From: Zygnema cylindricum
Lineage: Eukaryota; Streptophyta; Zygnematophyceae; Zygnematales; Zygnemataceae
Reading direction: 5' to 3'
Assembly: GCA_037447655.1 (NCBI GenBank)
Contig: JBBHKE010003082.1
Span: 1-40,538, forward strand
DNA length: 40,538 bases
Notes under the pieces: generated by a model
What the model was told of the DNA's origin: nothing
Databases searched by the model: none
What the model saw: the letters and a program-made list of their open reading frames with translations, nothing else
Program-made: the position numbers and the translations under genes
Shown here: in pieces, positions 10,396-21,292 of the stretch
How positions within the stretch are numbered: position 1 is the first letter of the stretch
How the letters are laid out: every line of letters starts with the position of its first letter

Positions 10396-11154
10396 ATTTA
10401 CCAAAATAGTGCCTACTGCCGGATTTGAACCCGCGACCTCTGGATTCTATATAGCCGAGCGCCTTAACCATTAAGGCGCTACGAAAAGATGAACTCATTA
10501 GATTTGATACGTACTTAAACTGTGACACGATAGCAAATTCACAACAAACTCACTAAAAGGAACAATTCATGCACGTACGCGAATCTGAACCGTGTAAAAT
10601 ATGGTTTGATCGGACAACCATCATTGTAGCCGCCACCCGAATTGAGATTTTGGCGGTATTCAGAGATTTCGTCGCGCGTTGCCACGTGGCGCGACATTAT
10701 TTGATACCGAAGAAGATGGGAGGAGGAACCATGGCTCCTGATTTGAGAGGTGTCACCTTGTAGAAGATATCGTACAATGGACATACAATAAGTACATCGC
10801 CCATTATACCTTTTTGTACTATATAGTGTTCCTATTGGACTAGGGTTTAGTTATAGGTAGCTGAGAGTAGGCAGACTATGACTTAGTAATATTTGAGGCG
10901 CCTCTCTCCATGTGACCTTCTGTATAAATAGGCTGTCTTTGGCCAACCATAACTAATTGCTCAGGGGAGCAAATTTAGTGATTCTTTTTGCGTTAGACTC
11001 AGGGGAGTCTTGTCCGCAGAGGGGTGAGGCTGGTCAGAGTCATTGCCTACCAGGGTGGCAGTTATTTTTGGGGAAACCAAAGTGGGATGATGCTATCCTA
11101 GTGGCTACTTGTAAACTGTGCATTTTGCGGGTCAACGGAGCCCACAGATTTTCA
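10269..11154 (+). repeat. Copia B 5' LTR
   Basis: Starts TGTTGAAAAAGG and ends TTTTCA directly before the primer site, 886 bp. The first part matches 14677-15302. It includes a GAGA-rich tract, the tRNA-like block and the family block GGAGGAACCATGGCTCC. Confidence 0.8.
10411..10483 (-). other. Antisense tRNA-like block in B 5' LTR
   Basis: The clearest copy. On the minus strand TAGCGCCTTAATGGTTAAGG forms a perfect D-arm hairpin (GCGCC/GGCGC), then a centre of about 25 bases, then GCGGGTTCAAATCCGGC, a T-arm with loop TTCAAAT and a good B-box. The acceptor halves do not pair and there is no T-run terminator directly after it. Confidence 0.6.
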
Positions 11155-11171
11155 AGTTATGGGCCCACCAC
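11155..11171 (+). other. Primer-binding site of B
   Basis: AGTTATGGGCCCACCAC follows the LTR, with one change from the A and A2 sites (G to A at the first base). It contains the gag ATG at 11159. Confidence 0.65.
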
Positions 11172-11811
11172 CTACGGTGGCCATTAAAGATAGTTCAGGC
11201 GTTATTTATAAGGGAAAAGAAGGAGGACAACCCAATGAGCAAGAAATGGGAGCTCAAAAGACAGACGTTTGTCACTTTTGCAAAAAAACGGGAAATTACA
11301 TGGCTGATTGCACCAGATTGGAAGAATGAAGTATCAAATACAGGCAAGTGAACAACAATAAAGAGAAGATGGAGAAGCTTCTTCACAATAAAAAATGAGA
11401 TAATGAAGTGGAAATAAGAAGAAAGCAAAATTGTGCATTTGGAGTAAGAAGGAACCCTCGTAAGAAGGGTGGATCATCGTTTCGACAACATCTATACATA
11501 TGTGCAAAGACAAAAAGTGTTTGACAAAGTTGAGGAAGATCCCCACTGTTGAAATAAAATATGGGGATGGGAGAGTTGTGACTACAAACCTTGTAGGATC
11601 AATGGATCTAAAGGTCATAGTTGAAGGGAAAGTCACCATTGTCACTCTTTTAGATGTGCTATATATACCACATCTTAGCAAAGATATGATCTCTACAACT
11701 GTCTTAGATGAGAAATATTTTGTCACAAGAACTAAGAAAGGAAGGGTCACTGTTAGTTTTGATGGTGAGGTCTATTTTATAGCTGAAAATGGTAGCCAAG
11801 GAATGTTTTGA
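11159..11811 (+). pseudogene. Copia B gag/protease remnant
   Basis: MGPPPTV starts at 11159, but almost all of gag is deleted. A zinc knuckle at 11270-11311 reads VCHFCKKTGNYMADC, with Asn where the His should be. The protease active-site region at about 11469-11511 has VSTTS where C has DSSAS, so the catalytic Asp is gone. From 11500 an open frame carries the protease-to-pre-integrase stretch (IKYGDGRVVTT, VLYIPHLSKDMIST) common to Copia. The product would be inactive. Confidence 0.75.
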
Positions 11812-11864
11812 ATTGTACTTTGCAATGAAAAAAATTGTGCCCTCTACTCTTGTGTAAGTGATAT

Positions 11865-12759
11865 TATGTTGTGGCATAAGAGACTTTGACATGTGCATCT
11901 AGATAGATTAAGAGAAATGAAGACCAAAGGAATAGTGGATGGGATAAAGTTTGAGGAATCTGAAATGATAGATGATTGTAGTGGTTGTACACAAGGGAAG
12001 ATCCATAAACTTCCTTTCCCAAAGGTTGCCACTTATAGCAGAGAGAAGGTCTTAGAGCTTGTATACACAAATGTGTGGGGACCGGCGAGATATCTCTCAC
12101 ACGGAGGGAAAAGGTATATGCTGACCATCACCGATGACTGGTCGAGATATACTAAGGTATACTTTATTTATCATAAGTCAGAAGTGTTGCGGTACTTTAA
12201 GGAATATAAAGTTTGGAGTGAGAAATTTCATGAGACCTCCATAAAAGAAGTGAGAAGTGATAATGGGGGGGAGTACACCTCAAATGAGTCCAAAGAGTTT
12301 TTAATAAACAAAGGAATTCATCATCAAAAAACAATTCCAGATAATCCGGAGCAAAATGGAGTAGCCGAAAGACTAAATAGAACACTTGGTGATATGTCAA
12401 AGAGTATGCTAACTGATAAGAGTATAGGCTTCCGGTTTTGGGCAAAAGCTATGAATTATGCAAACTTCATCAAAAATAGAATTCTAACTTTAACTAATAA
12501 AAATGAAACTCCATATGAGAGGTGGACCGGCAGAAAACCAGATTTGTCTAAGTTGAGAGTGTTTGGAAGTCAAGTGTTTAGCTTGGATAATGACAAAACA
12601 AAATGGAAGTTAGAAGGAAGAGGAAAGCGTGGATACTTGGTCGGATATGATGAAGATAACAAAGGATACCGAGTGTATGATCTAAAGAAAAAAAATATAA
12701 TCTTAGCCAAACACATTGTAGTTATGGATGAAGGAAAATCCATAGATCTGTTTAAATAA
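11865..12759 (+). pseudogene. Copia B integrase
   Basis: The HHCC-type pre-integrase motif starts MLWHKRL, then a stop where C has Gly. The open frame from 11893 runs to 12759 through DCSGC, the integrase core and the GYDEDNKGYRVYD region. The first acidic catalytic residue, in TDIWGP of C, is Asn here (TNVWGP). The second (RSDNGGEYTS) and the Glu (EQNGVAERLNRT) are kept. One catalytic change and one stop make it non-functional. Confidence 0.85.
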
Positions 12760-13094
12760 ACCAAAGAAGTTAAATCAGGATAGTCCTGGATATAGATTTT
12801 AATCCTGACCTTGAACTAATTGAGGTAGCACACAAGGGAGAAATTGAATTTGCAAGAAATTCAGGTGACAAGAAAGTGGAGGAGACGCATGAGGCTCCAC
12901 TTCAAACTGAATTTGAAGAAGAACCACAATCAGCGGATAGGGGAGATGAAGTTGTACCCAAACGGAATCCGAGGATGCCCTCGATACCGGCATCATAATT
13001 TGAGGGAGGACAAAGAAGTAACAAACGAATTTAAGAGAGAATGGCCAACAGTAAGTTAACCAAGTTGTCTCATCAAGAAGAACCTAAAACATAA
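12760..13094 (+). other. Integrase to RT linker of B
   Basis: Corresponds to the acidic, low-conservation linker seen in C (about 24750-25080). Readable in pieces only, in shifted frames. Confidence 0.5.
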
Positions 13095-13945
13095 TTGGAA
13101 GCCATAAATAGCTTGGAAGGGGATAGATGGACAACAACTATTAATGAGGAAATGAGTTCTATAATGGAGGAAAATACTTGGGAGTTAGTAGATTGTCCTC
13201 CGGATAGAAAACAAATTGGTTGTAAATGGGTTTTTAAAGTAAAATTGAACCATGATAATTTTACAAAAAGGTACAAGGCTAGGTTGGTAGCAAAGGGATA
13301 CACTCAAAAGGAGAGAATTGATTATGAGGAGAACTTTGCAGCGGTAGTCCGGTTTCCCTCAGTTAGAATCCTTTTAAGTCTAGCTGCAACAAAAGACAGG
13401 GAAATACATCAAATGGACATAAAAACTGCTTTTCTAAATGGGGAACTAGAAGAAGAAATTTTCATGAAACAATCGGAGGGATTTGTAGAGGAGGGAGAAG
13501 AAAACAAGGTGTGCAGGTTGATTAAATCATTATACGGGCTGAAACAAGCGCCCAGACAATGGAACATAAAATTGGATGAGTTCCTTACCGTTATGGGTTA
13601 CATACGGGTCAGCTCAGATCACTCCATTTATCGTTTTGAAGATGAAAATGGTGCAATTTTCATTGAGTGTATGTAGATGATTTGCTTGTTTTGAGTAAAT
13701 CTATTGAGAAAATAAATCAACTAAAAAGAAGTTTGAGTAGTCGATTTGATATGAAAGACTTAGGAAAAGCTAAATACATTTTGGGAATACAAATGGAAAG
13801 GGAAAGAGACATGAAAATAATCAGACTATGCAAAAGGAAGCAATCGGTAATATGCTTCAAAAATTTCAGATGGACCGAAACAATGGTTGCTCTACTCATA
13901 TGGAAATTAAAAGGGTTAGTGAGGGGAATGTTGAATGGGGATTAA
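13095..13945 (+). pseudogene. Copia B reverse transcriptase, frameshifted
   Basis: This is an RVT_2-type RT, which would copy the element RNA to DNA. The frame 13095-13676 carries NTWELVDCPPDRKQIGCKWVFK, RYKARLVAKGYTQ, MDIKTAFLNGELEEEIFM and LYGLKQAPRQW. It ends just short of the catalytic site, which lies intact (YVDD, 13670-13681) in the next frame, 13667-13945, with KYILGIQMERE. An indel just before the active site explains the break. The end of this frame is scrambled relative to the TQKEAIGNMLEKFQ stretch of C. Confidence 0.85.
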
Positions 13946-14021
13946 TAGTCCTAGATGATCAGATTACTTAAAAAGAAAAAAAATTATGTAGAATATTTCC
14001 TATCAACAAATTGTAGGAAGC

Positions 14022-14663
14022 TTGAGCTACTTTATGAACTGTACACGTCCACACATAGCGGCAGCAGTAGGAGTTCTTAGTAGAAGTCCGAATAATCCGA
14101 AAAAGAAAGACTGGGAGGCAGCAAAGAGGGTAATGAGATATCTTGTGGCAATAAGGGAATTATGGTTAAATCTGGGAGGGGAGAGTACTAACATCACCAC
14201 TTAGAGTGATGCTAGTTATTGGGAAGTGCCACTCAAAAGGTCAACTTTTGGATATGTTTTGCAAATTGGGCCGAGTGGATGCTGTTGAAGCAGCAAACAA
14301 CAGAAAGTTGTCACTCAATCTTCAATGGAGGCGGAGTATATGGCATCATGCGCAGCTGTGAAAGAATTAATGTGGGTGAAATCTTTGCTGCAAGAATTGG
14401 GATTTATAAAGAATGGAGTGCAAAACATTTTTTGTGATAACCTGGCAGCAATTGCAACTGCTGCAAATCCCAAGCATCATTTTAAGGACAAACATATGGA
14501 CATACTGCTTACCTTTGTGAGAGAAAAAGTTGAAAACAAAATCATCAAACTTGTGTACAAACCGAATGGGGAAATGCTAGGCGATATGATGACCAAAACA
14601 GTTCCGTTACCAACATTAGTTTATTGCAGAAAAGGTTTTGGGTTGAGTGAAAGAGAGACCTAA
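14022..14663 (+). pseudogene. Copia B RNase H, broken
   Basis: The frame 14022-14204 gives FMNCTRPHIAAAVGVLSRS and DWEAAKRVMRYL, then a stop where C has TTWSDASYG. The region 14205-14324 is frameshifted. The frame 14325-14663 carries MEAEYMASCAAVKELMWVKSLL, FCDNLAAIA and HHFKDKHMD up to the usual end motif DMMTK. The domain layout is complete but the frame is not. The polypurine tract follows. Confidence 0.85.
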
Positions 14664-14668
14664 AAATT

Positions 14669-14676
14669 AAGGGGAG
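14669..14676 (+). other. Polypurine tract of B
   Basis: AAGGGGAG directly before the 3' LTR TGTTG; expected start of plus-strand DNA synthesis. Confidence 0.75.
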
Positions 14677-15302
14677 TGTTGAAAAAGGTAGTTTATATAT
14701 TGTCTCTATTTTAGTTTAGTCTCTAAAAAGAGAGAGAGAGAGAGAGAGAATGAAAGGCACGACATGGTTGCCATGCTATTCAAAAAAGGTGTTGCACTGA
14801 AGTAGAGGGCATTTTTTACCAAAATAGTGCCTACTGTTGGATTTGAACCTGCGACCTCTAGATTCTATTAGCCGCGCGCTTTAACCATTAAAGCGCTACA
14901 AAAAGATGAACTCATTAGATTTGATACGAACTTAAACAGTGACACGATAGCAAATTCACACCAAACTCACTAAGAGGAGCAATTCATGCACGTACGCGAA
15001 TCTCAACCGTGTAAAAAATGTTTTGATGTGACGGCCAACATTGTAGCCGCCACCCAAAATGAGCTTTTGGCGGCATTTGGAGATTGTGTCACGCCGTGTC
15101 AGGTGGCGCCGCATTATTTGATACCGGAGAAGATGGGAGGAGGAACCATGGCTCCCGATTTGAGAGGTGTCACCTTCTAGACGATATTGTACAATGGACG
15201 TACAATAAGTACATCGCCCATTGCACCTTCTTATATTATATTGTGTTCCTACTAGACTATGGTTTAGTAATAGGTAGTTGAGAGTAGGCTGACTAGGACT
15301 TA
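14677..15302 (+). repeat. Copia B 3' LTR, truncated
   Basis: It matches 10269 onward up to GACTNGGACTTA, then similarity stops at about 15302. The last third (U5 side) is missing, so a deletion or rearrangement joined it to minus-strand E-related sequence. Confidence 0.8.
14828..14900 (-). other. Antisense tRNA-like block in B 3' LTR
   Basis: Minus-strand D-arm GCGCTTTAATGGTTAAAGCGC and T-arm GCAGGTTCAAATCCAAC. The D-arm differs from the 5' LTR copy by C-to-T in one strand and G-to-A in the other, which keeps pairing. Confidence 0.6.
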
Positions 15303-15529
15303 CTGCTTTCAAAGCATTCATATGTAAGGAAATAAAATCGTTACTTTAGGTTGTGATAATGTAGACGTGGGTGTAATTTGTGACGGTTGTAGACGACTAC
15401 AAAACTCGCGACAATTGATGATGTTTAAAAAATAGCGACAGTTGTGTTATTCTACAACCACCGTTGCAAGAGGAGAACCAACAATAGTAGTGGAAGTAGA
15501 CACGAAAACCACCAGAAACTATCAAAGTA
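15303..15529 (-). other. Junction segment with possible E-type gag start
   Basis: On the minus strand, TGTCTACTTCCACTACTATTG and a following GTAGAA-containing stretch resemble the start of the E gag at 33640-33768. Closer to B, the plus-strand TTACTTTAGGTTGTGATAATG resembles the inner end of the Harbinger-like element (about 3051). It may be the start of a second E-type internal region plus a MITE fragment. Both matches are short and by eye. Confidence 0.3.
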
Positions 15530-16470
15530 CGTACTCAACAACCAACTTTAAATTGACATAAAATATGACTCAGTAAACAAATATGCCTCAAATTTACCAC
15601 AATGATACAAAATGCAGTAAAATAAGAATATCCAAAGTTGCTGCTTAAATAACCCCGTAAACCATAAGATATGATGTTTGGAAGTTTCCCAAAAACTGCC
15701 CTTATAAAGTCTTATTCCCAAAAGTGGAAGCTACAAAATTGGCTAAGTCCTAAGTTATATACTCACAATGTGTATCTATTGATCTACATTAATTTAGGTA
15801 ACTGTTACTACGGTTATTATCCAGACTAACAACAAAGCATTTTACCTGTACGTCACTGTACCTCAAAACCCTAATTATTATTTTCTAAAAACTTGATCAA
15901 TGGAACACTATTTTCTAATACACTAAATTACAAGCTAATGTTATTCAAATATTTACAGATATTGAACCGTACACAAAACGTTCCAACCGTACACAATACG
16001 TTCCAAATGCTTAGTTAGCGGTAACCGCTAATCCAGCCGAATGTGGTCGTGTAGTACGAAGCACCTGAGTGCTTCGTCACTTGTGGCCCACGCGAATCAC
16101 GCTTGTGGTCCCTCGTGAATCATGTTTGTGGTCCTAGGTGAATCGCGTTCGTTGGAACAAATTCGATCGACGATGGTACTGTCGAACTGTACCATATGTT
16201 TCCAGAATCCCCAGGTCAGATCCCGTTCGACCGATCATAAGAATCACATCGTCAACTCTTTGACACGTATGGTTGACTGTCGCCGCTACTCAGAAAAACG
16301 TGCATACGTTCTTTCGCCGATACGTTTCTCTACAAAAGTACGATACACTCTACTATACTTTTTGCTACTGTAACACTAATTAAGGTAAGCATTACAGTAG
16401 ACTACTAGGAAAAATATCCTAAGTTACTTTTACCCCTATTTACTGAAATAAAGATTTATAAATTACAACA
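15530..16470 (-). repeat. Copia E 3' LTR
   Basis: On the minus strand it begins TGTTGTAATTTATAAATC, directly after the polypurine tract. The first 100 bp match 36440-36547 closely. Further in, it matches 33785-34210 more loosely (shared GAAGTTTCCCAAAAAC, CCTAAGT). The inner end is estimated. The middle holds about three units of a short repeat (GTGGTCC...GTGAATC, 16083-16150). Confidence 0.6.
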
Positions 16471-16478
16471 CTCCCCTA
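16471..16478 (-). other. Polypurine tract of E
   Basis: Reads AGGGGAG before TG on the minus strand, as in B and C. Confidence 0.6.
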
Positions 16479-16493
16479 AATCTTTAGACTCAG

Positions 16494-17849
16494 TTACTCA
16501 CTTAGTCCAATAACATCTCTGCAAAACTTTAACTTAGGAGCAGGAAGGGCTTTTGTTAACATGTCATCCACCATCTTCTCATCCGATAAATAACACAATT
16601 TAACGACTTTTGCAAGTATTTTTTTTTCTAACAAAGTGAAGTCTAACATCCATGTGTTTGCTCTTAAAATGATGGATGGAGTTAGAGGCAATTGCAATGG
16701 TTGTTTGGTTGTCACACCAGATTTCTTGAGGACTAGTTTGCATATACCCAAGTTCGTGTAAAATAGACTTGACCCATAAGAGCTCCTAAAGGGCGGAAGT
16801 TGCTGCCATATATTCTGACTCCATTGTGGATTGAGCTGTAACCTTTTGTAATTTGCTACTCCGGCAGCAAGTGACATCTCCAATCTTCAAAACAAAGCCG
16901 GTCGTAGATTTCCAGCTTGGCATGTCTCCATAGCTAGCATCGCTCCATGTCTGTATTTCCACCTCTCCTCCAAGTACAAGCTTCAAATTTTGAGTATCTG
17001 CAAGATATCTCAACACCCTTTTTGCTACTTCCCAATCTGCCTTTTTAGGATTCTGCAGACTTCTACCCAGGACTCCCACAGCTGCTGCAATGTCGGGTCT
17101 CGTACATTTCATAAAATATATAAGACTTCGAACTACCTGTCTATATGGCTTTGAAGCCATAAACTCTTCCATCCCTGTCTCTAGATTCTCACAAACCATG
17201 AGTCTGACTGAATTCCTTCCAATTTTTGCCTAAATTCCATGGGAGTTATAGATCATTTCACATCTTTTTTTTCAAATCTTTCTAGCATGTTACCTATTGC
17301 TTCTTTCTGGGTCAACATAATCAACCTTTTGATTCTATCTCTTTCTACCTGTATACCTAAGATATACCTGGCCTCTCCGTGGTCTTTCATCTCAAACGTA
17401 GACCTTAAAGCCGCTTTAATGCGTTTATTTCATCCATTGACTTACTTATTAATAATAGATTATCCACATATACAACAATGTGAATTATACAATCCTCCCT
17501 TTGTAGAACATATAGAGAATAATTTGAGCTAATTCTCTGAAAACTTAGCCCAGTCAAAAACTCATCTAACTTCAAATTCCATTTTCATGGGCTTGTTTCA
17601 GCCCATACAAAGATTTCATCAGTTTGCACACTAATTCCTCCATTCTTTTTTCTACATACATATCAGGTTGTTTCATGTAGATGGTCTCTTCTAATTCTCT
17701 ATGCAAAAAAGAAGTTTTAACATCCATTTGTTGTATTTCAATATCCTCTACAACCGCTAGAAGTTAGCAAGATTGTGACAGTAGGAAATCTAGCAACTAG
17801 AGAAAAGGTTTCTTCAAAATCAATACCTTCTTTTTTATTATACTCCTTG
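16494..17849 (-). pseudogene. Copia E, RT 3' part and RNase H
   Basis: From high to low coordinates, the minus strand reads KEGIDFEETFS (near 17835), LYGLKQA (near 17600), the RT active site as YVDN instead of YVDD (17459-17470), MKDHGEARYILGIQVERDR, then RNase H. The RNase H lies in two overlapping frames: 17199-16786 (WSDASYGDMPSW, MESEYMAA) and 16883-16494 (HHF-type end, DDMLTKALP). There are several stops and frameshifts. The RT part is cut at 17849 by Gypsy D and continues at 32085. Confidence 0.8.
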
Positions 17850-18822
17850 TGTAACAGTAATAGCGGATCGAACTTGTTTATAAAAGGGTATTTAGGAGTT
17901 ATGATTATAGATTACTAAATTTGGTAGACGTTCGCGAAAGAATCACGCGATTTGGAGTTATATTTCAAAGTTATAGCTATGGGTGCACTTAGGTGGCAGT
18001 GCGGGGTCTAAATAACAGGTGGGTATCATTGAAACGGGTTAAGGGTCAAATTAGTACCGAAATTTCGCGGTGAACGTTTAATAAAGTTCTAATGAAACGT
18101 TCAGTATGCATGGTACTTCGTTTCGTACAATTTTTTAGTACGAAACGTCACTTCCACTTAAGGGAATTTCGTAGGAAGTTTCACGTGCGAAATTTGTGAC
18201 GCATGATCGTGCCGAAGTCGCGTTTCGTTTGGTGCGCGCTTTTGCACGTAAATGATACGTAGTGAAACGTGGCGTTTGATTGGTTAATGAAGTTGCTAAG
18301 TAGTTAGTAAGAGATTTCGCACGTTTTTGCATTGGTCAGTCTGAGTCTTTGCTGATCAATGATTGGCCCAGGTAAAAGCCTGTTAAAACGGAGCGTTGAC
18401 TTTGGCCTGGCGAGTCCAGGGCGATGATGGATAAATAGTGAAGTGTAAGAGGAGAGTAGACATCTTTTTCTTTGGAAATGTTTGTGGAAATTCCGGCTGA
18501 TCTTGGTCCTGAGCGATTAATACCAAATTGGAGAAAAGGCATTTTGCATTGAAATCTCTTACTAACTAAATAGTGTTTTAGTAGTTAAGAGATAGAATTA
18601 TTAAGAGTGGAGAGTAGTGGAAAATACTTTAAAAAAAGAAGGGTTGAGCCACGAGGGCAAGAGACCAAGCTAATGTTATGTGGACAGAAGCTTCTTCTAA
18701 TTTAAAGTTTATCCTTATGTGAGTGTTGTCAAATGTGGATGTGTGTTTTCCAATGTGTGGAATGTGTGGTTGGAATTGTTTGTAGTAATGGGATTTTCTG
18801 AGAGGTAGGAGATCCTGTTACA
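17850..18822 (+). repeat. Gypsy D 5' LTR
   Basis: Starts TGTAACAG and ends CTGTTACA, an 8-bp perfect inverted repeat. 973 bp. Matches 31116-32084 end to end. Confidence 0.92.
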
Positions 18823-18824
18823 TA

Positions 18825-18836
18825 TGGTATCAAAGC
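18825..18836 (+). other. Primer-binding site of D
   Basis: TGGTATCAAAGC, two bases after the LTR, is the complement of the initiator tRNA-Met 3' end (TGGTATCAGAGC) with one mismatch. This is the usual mode, unlike Copia family 1. Confidence 0.8.
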
Positions 18837-19596
18837 TTTGGTTAGAAACCAGGGAGAAGTTTGCTCACTCGAATATCGATTGCCGTGACCGGTGAGGGTG
18901 CTCTAACCTGTGTCGGTAGAACCACAATGTGAAGTGGTAGGGGATTGGAGGGAAACTGAGTGATCACACAGCCAGCGGCCGCTGGTTAGATGTGGGGCGT
19001 GCTCAGGTCCTAAGGACTAAGGCGGGGTGGGCAGTGTAGCCACCGCCGAAGCTCACTCCAATTACCTAGAGGCCAAACAAACTTGCCTTCTCCTAGCAAT
19101 GATTCATGTGTAGAGGGAGGGCTTGAAGCCATGAAGGGTGAGGATGTGAGGATTATAGAACAAAAGATCCTGATGTAGTGGGAAATGGGGAATTTGCTGA
19201 TGGTGGAGGAGGAAAGTGGAGTACTTTACTTCTTCAAGAGCAAAGGAGTCCAAAAATGACTCAAAACTTTTCAAACCCTAAATTGTTACCTTTGATTGAT
19301 TTCAATTTTGCTGTTGCAAAATTTATGGTTAAATCTTACCTTCGAGAGCTTTCAATTTTTGCTATTGCAAAATTTGGGGGGAAATTCTTACATTTCTGTT
19401 TCAATGTTAGGAAATTAAAAATTTGAATTTGTACTAACTTATTGTCAATGTCTTTTTAATTTCTCAGACCTTGATCTTTTCAAAGGATTTGTTAAAGAGA
19501 AGAAGTTTTGGATTGGAGCAATCTAAGGAATTCAAACCTGCAGCAAATTTCTTTGGGAAATTATACTCTATCTTTCCTTTTGCTTGATTTAATTGT
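18837..19596 (+). other. Gypsy D leader
   Basis: Leader of 760 bp before gag. It holds a 14-bp perfect palindrome CCAGCGGCCGCTGG (18972-18985), a short tandem repeat around TTGCTRTTGCAAAATTT (about 19300-19385), and a plant-like 3' splice site: TACTAAC at 19432-19438, T-rich tract, CAG at 19465-19467. The frame 19178-19426 has no recognised domain. Confidence 0.5.
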
Positions 19597-20918
19597 ATGA
19601 TAATGGCAAATTCCGCATGGAAACGTGAAATGGAGAATGCTTTCAATGTATTGAAGAAACAAACTGTGAAATTGGTCAAAAGATTTAATAATCATGCTAC
19701 CGCTGAGGATGAAACCATTTCCGAATTGAAAAGTGAATTGAAAGATGTTAAAGAAAATGGGAATGTTTCAAATGAGAAATTGGATGAGCTCATTAATTTA
19801 ATTCAGGCAAAGAATGATGTTAATGACCAAAAGGGTGAGAGTAGTAAAAGAAATGCCAGTTGTAGGGAGGATGATCATGATAGACCTAAGAAGATAAGGG
19901 ATTTGATATTGTCTATTAGTGAGGCACCATCGTTTGATGGAAAGAGGATCGATGAGTTGGATGCTTGGATTTTTCATATGGAGTATTATTTGGAGTCTAG
20001 AAATTGCGATCGTGATGATTACACTTCTTTTGCAGTTAGCTGTCTGAAAGCGATGCTCAAATTTGGTATTATACTCAGAGAAGGTCTAAATTGATTCCTG
20101 ATAATGCTGATTGGGAAACTTTTAAAACCGCGATCAAATCGCGTTTCTTGTCTGTCACTTTTAAATCCAGAATGGAAGAAAAGTGGCTGAATTGTAAGCA
20201 GACTGGATCTGTGAAGGATTATATTGTGGAATTTGACTCATCTAGCATTCATGTCATAGGTTTGACTGATGAAATGGCTAAATTGCATTTCTTGAACTAT
20301 TTGAATCCTATACTGAAATCAGAGCTAAAACATCAAAATTTTAATAATTTGAAGGAATTACAAGATAAGTCATTGGAATTAGAGGATCAGTTGGGGTATA
20401 ATCGGGAAACTCGATCACTCAGGGGTAATTTAAATGAAGTATCACAGTGGGATGAGGAGGAATTTGTTGAAGAGGGTTTGAATGCTGGTCTGGTGAATAG
20501 GCAAAATATCTTCAGGGGAAATCAAAGGGGTGGACATAGTGTTAATGCAGGAAATAAATTTAACAATAGAGGGGGGTACATTAAAAGTCCTAAACCGAAC
20601 ATTAATGCTCAGAAGCCTAACCTTACCATCCCCACATGCACTATTTGTCAGAAAAGGGGTCATAGAGCATTTGAGTGTGCACAATTGAAAAAGATTAACT
20701 GTTATAACTGTGGAGAGGAGGGACATTTTAGTAGAGAGTGCACAAAACCCAAAAAGAAAGTCACTTGTTTCAAATGTGGAGGTCCAGATCATTACGCTAA
20801 AGACTGTACAGATAAAGGCTCTCTCAAAACAGTCGATGTAAATGAAGGTCTCCAAGAGGATATTGCATTATACCTAGCTGAGCAAGAAGCCCAGGAGGTG
20901 GGAAACGGAAAGGACTAA
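19597..20918 (+). pseudogene. gag: Gypsy D gag, one frameshift
   Basis: Structural protein of the particle. The frame 19597-20094 holds a Lys/Glu-rich coiled-coil-like N-terminus and the start of the Retrotrans_gag domain (DELDAWIFHMEYYLESRN). An indel near 20050-20060 shifts the frame, which continues at 20091-20918 with WETFKTAIKSRFL, MEEKWLNCKQTGSVKDYIVEF and a C-terminal part with three CCHC knuckles: CTICQKRGHRAFEC, CYNCGEEGHFSREC, CFKCGGPDHYAKDC (about 20637-20807). ATG 19597 is the first Met of the reading. Three knuckles is more than the one or two common in plant Gypsy gag. Confidence 0.85.
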
Positions 20919-20924
20919 CTGAAA

Positions 20925-21292
20925 GTCCTCAGTTTAGTCAATCGGATCCAGAATTTAAAGAGTTAACTTTGGAGGGCAAATTAATGAATGGAAAAGTTAG
21001 GATAGCTGAATTTATTATGATTCTCACTACACTGCATTGTTTAAAGAATCCTTCTGATGAAATTCTCAACAACAGACCTATTTTAGGACAGTTAAGTAAT
21101 GATGACACCAGACACAGTTTTATTAGATTCGAGTCATTAGTGGAAGGAAAACCGTTGAAAGTAATGGTTGATTTAGGTGCCACACATAATTTTATTTCAC
21201 ATACGTTTGTAGAGGAAAATAAAATTCCTACTGTTATAAGGGAAAAGCTTTACATGTTCAAGTGGCAAATGGTAATAAGACCAAATTAGACT
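20925..21292 (+). pseudogene. Gypsy D protease, cut by Copia C
   Basis: Retropepsin-type aspartic protease region. The active-site motif is MVDLGATHNFIS where DSGATHNF would be expected: Asp kept, Ser changed to Leu. The frame differs from the second gag frame and shifts again near 21245, so the last 14 codons before the insertion lie in the frame that pol would have had without C. It is broken at 21292, where C begins after AGACT. Confidence 0.8.

Larger units (their letters stand above)
10269..15302 (+). mobile_element. Copia element B, nearly full length, degenerate
   Basis: Order: 5' LTR, primer site, short gag/protease remnant, integrase, RT, RNase H, polypurine tract, truncated 3' LTR. 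It sits in the A2 gag. A target duplication cannot be checked, because the 3' LTR is cut at about 15302, where unrelated sequence starts. Confidence 0.8.

Noticed and set aside
10411-10483. A functional tRNA gene on the minus strand
   Set aside because: D- and T-arms are good, but the acceptor halves do not pair, the centre gives no sound anticodon stem, and the block recurs in seven LTRs.
11334-11750. 138-codon minus-strand ORF
   Set aside because: Antisense shadow of the Copia B protease region.
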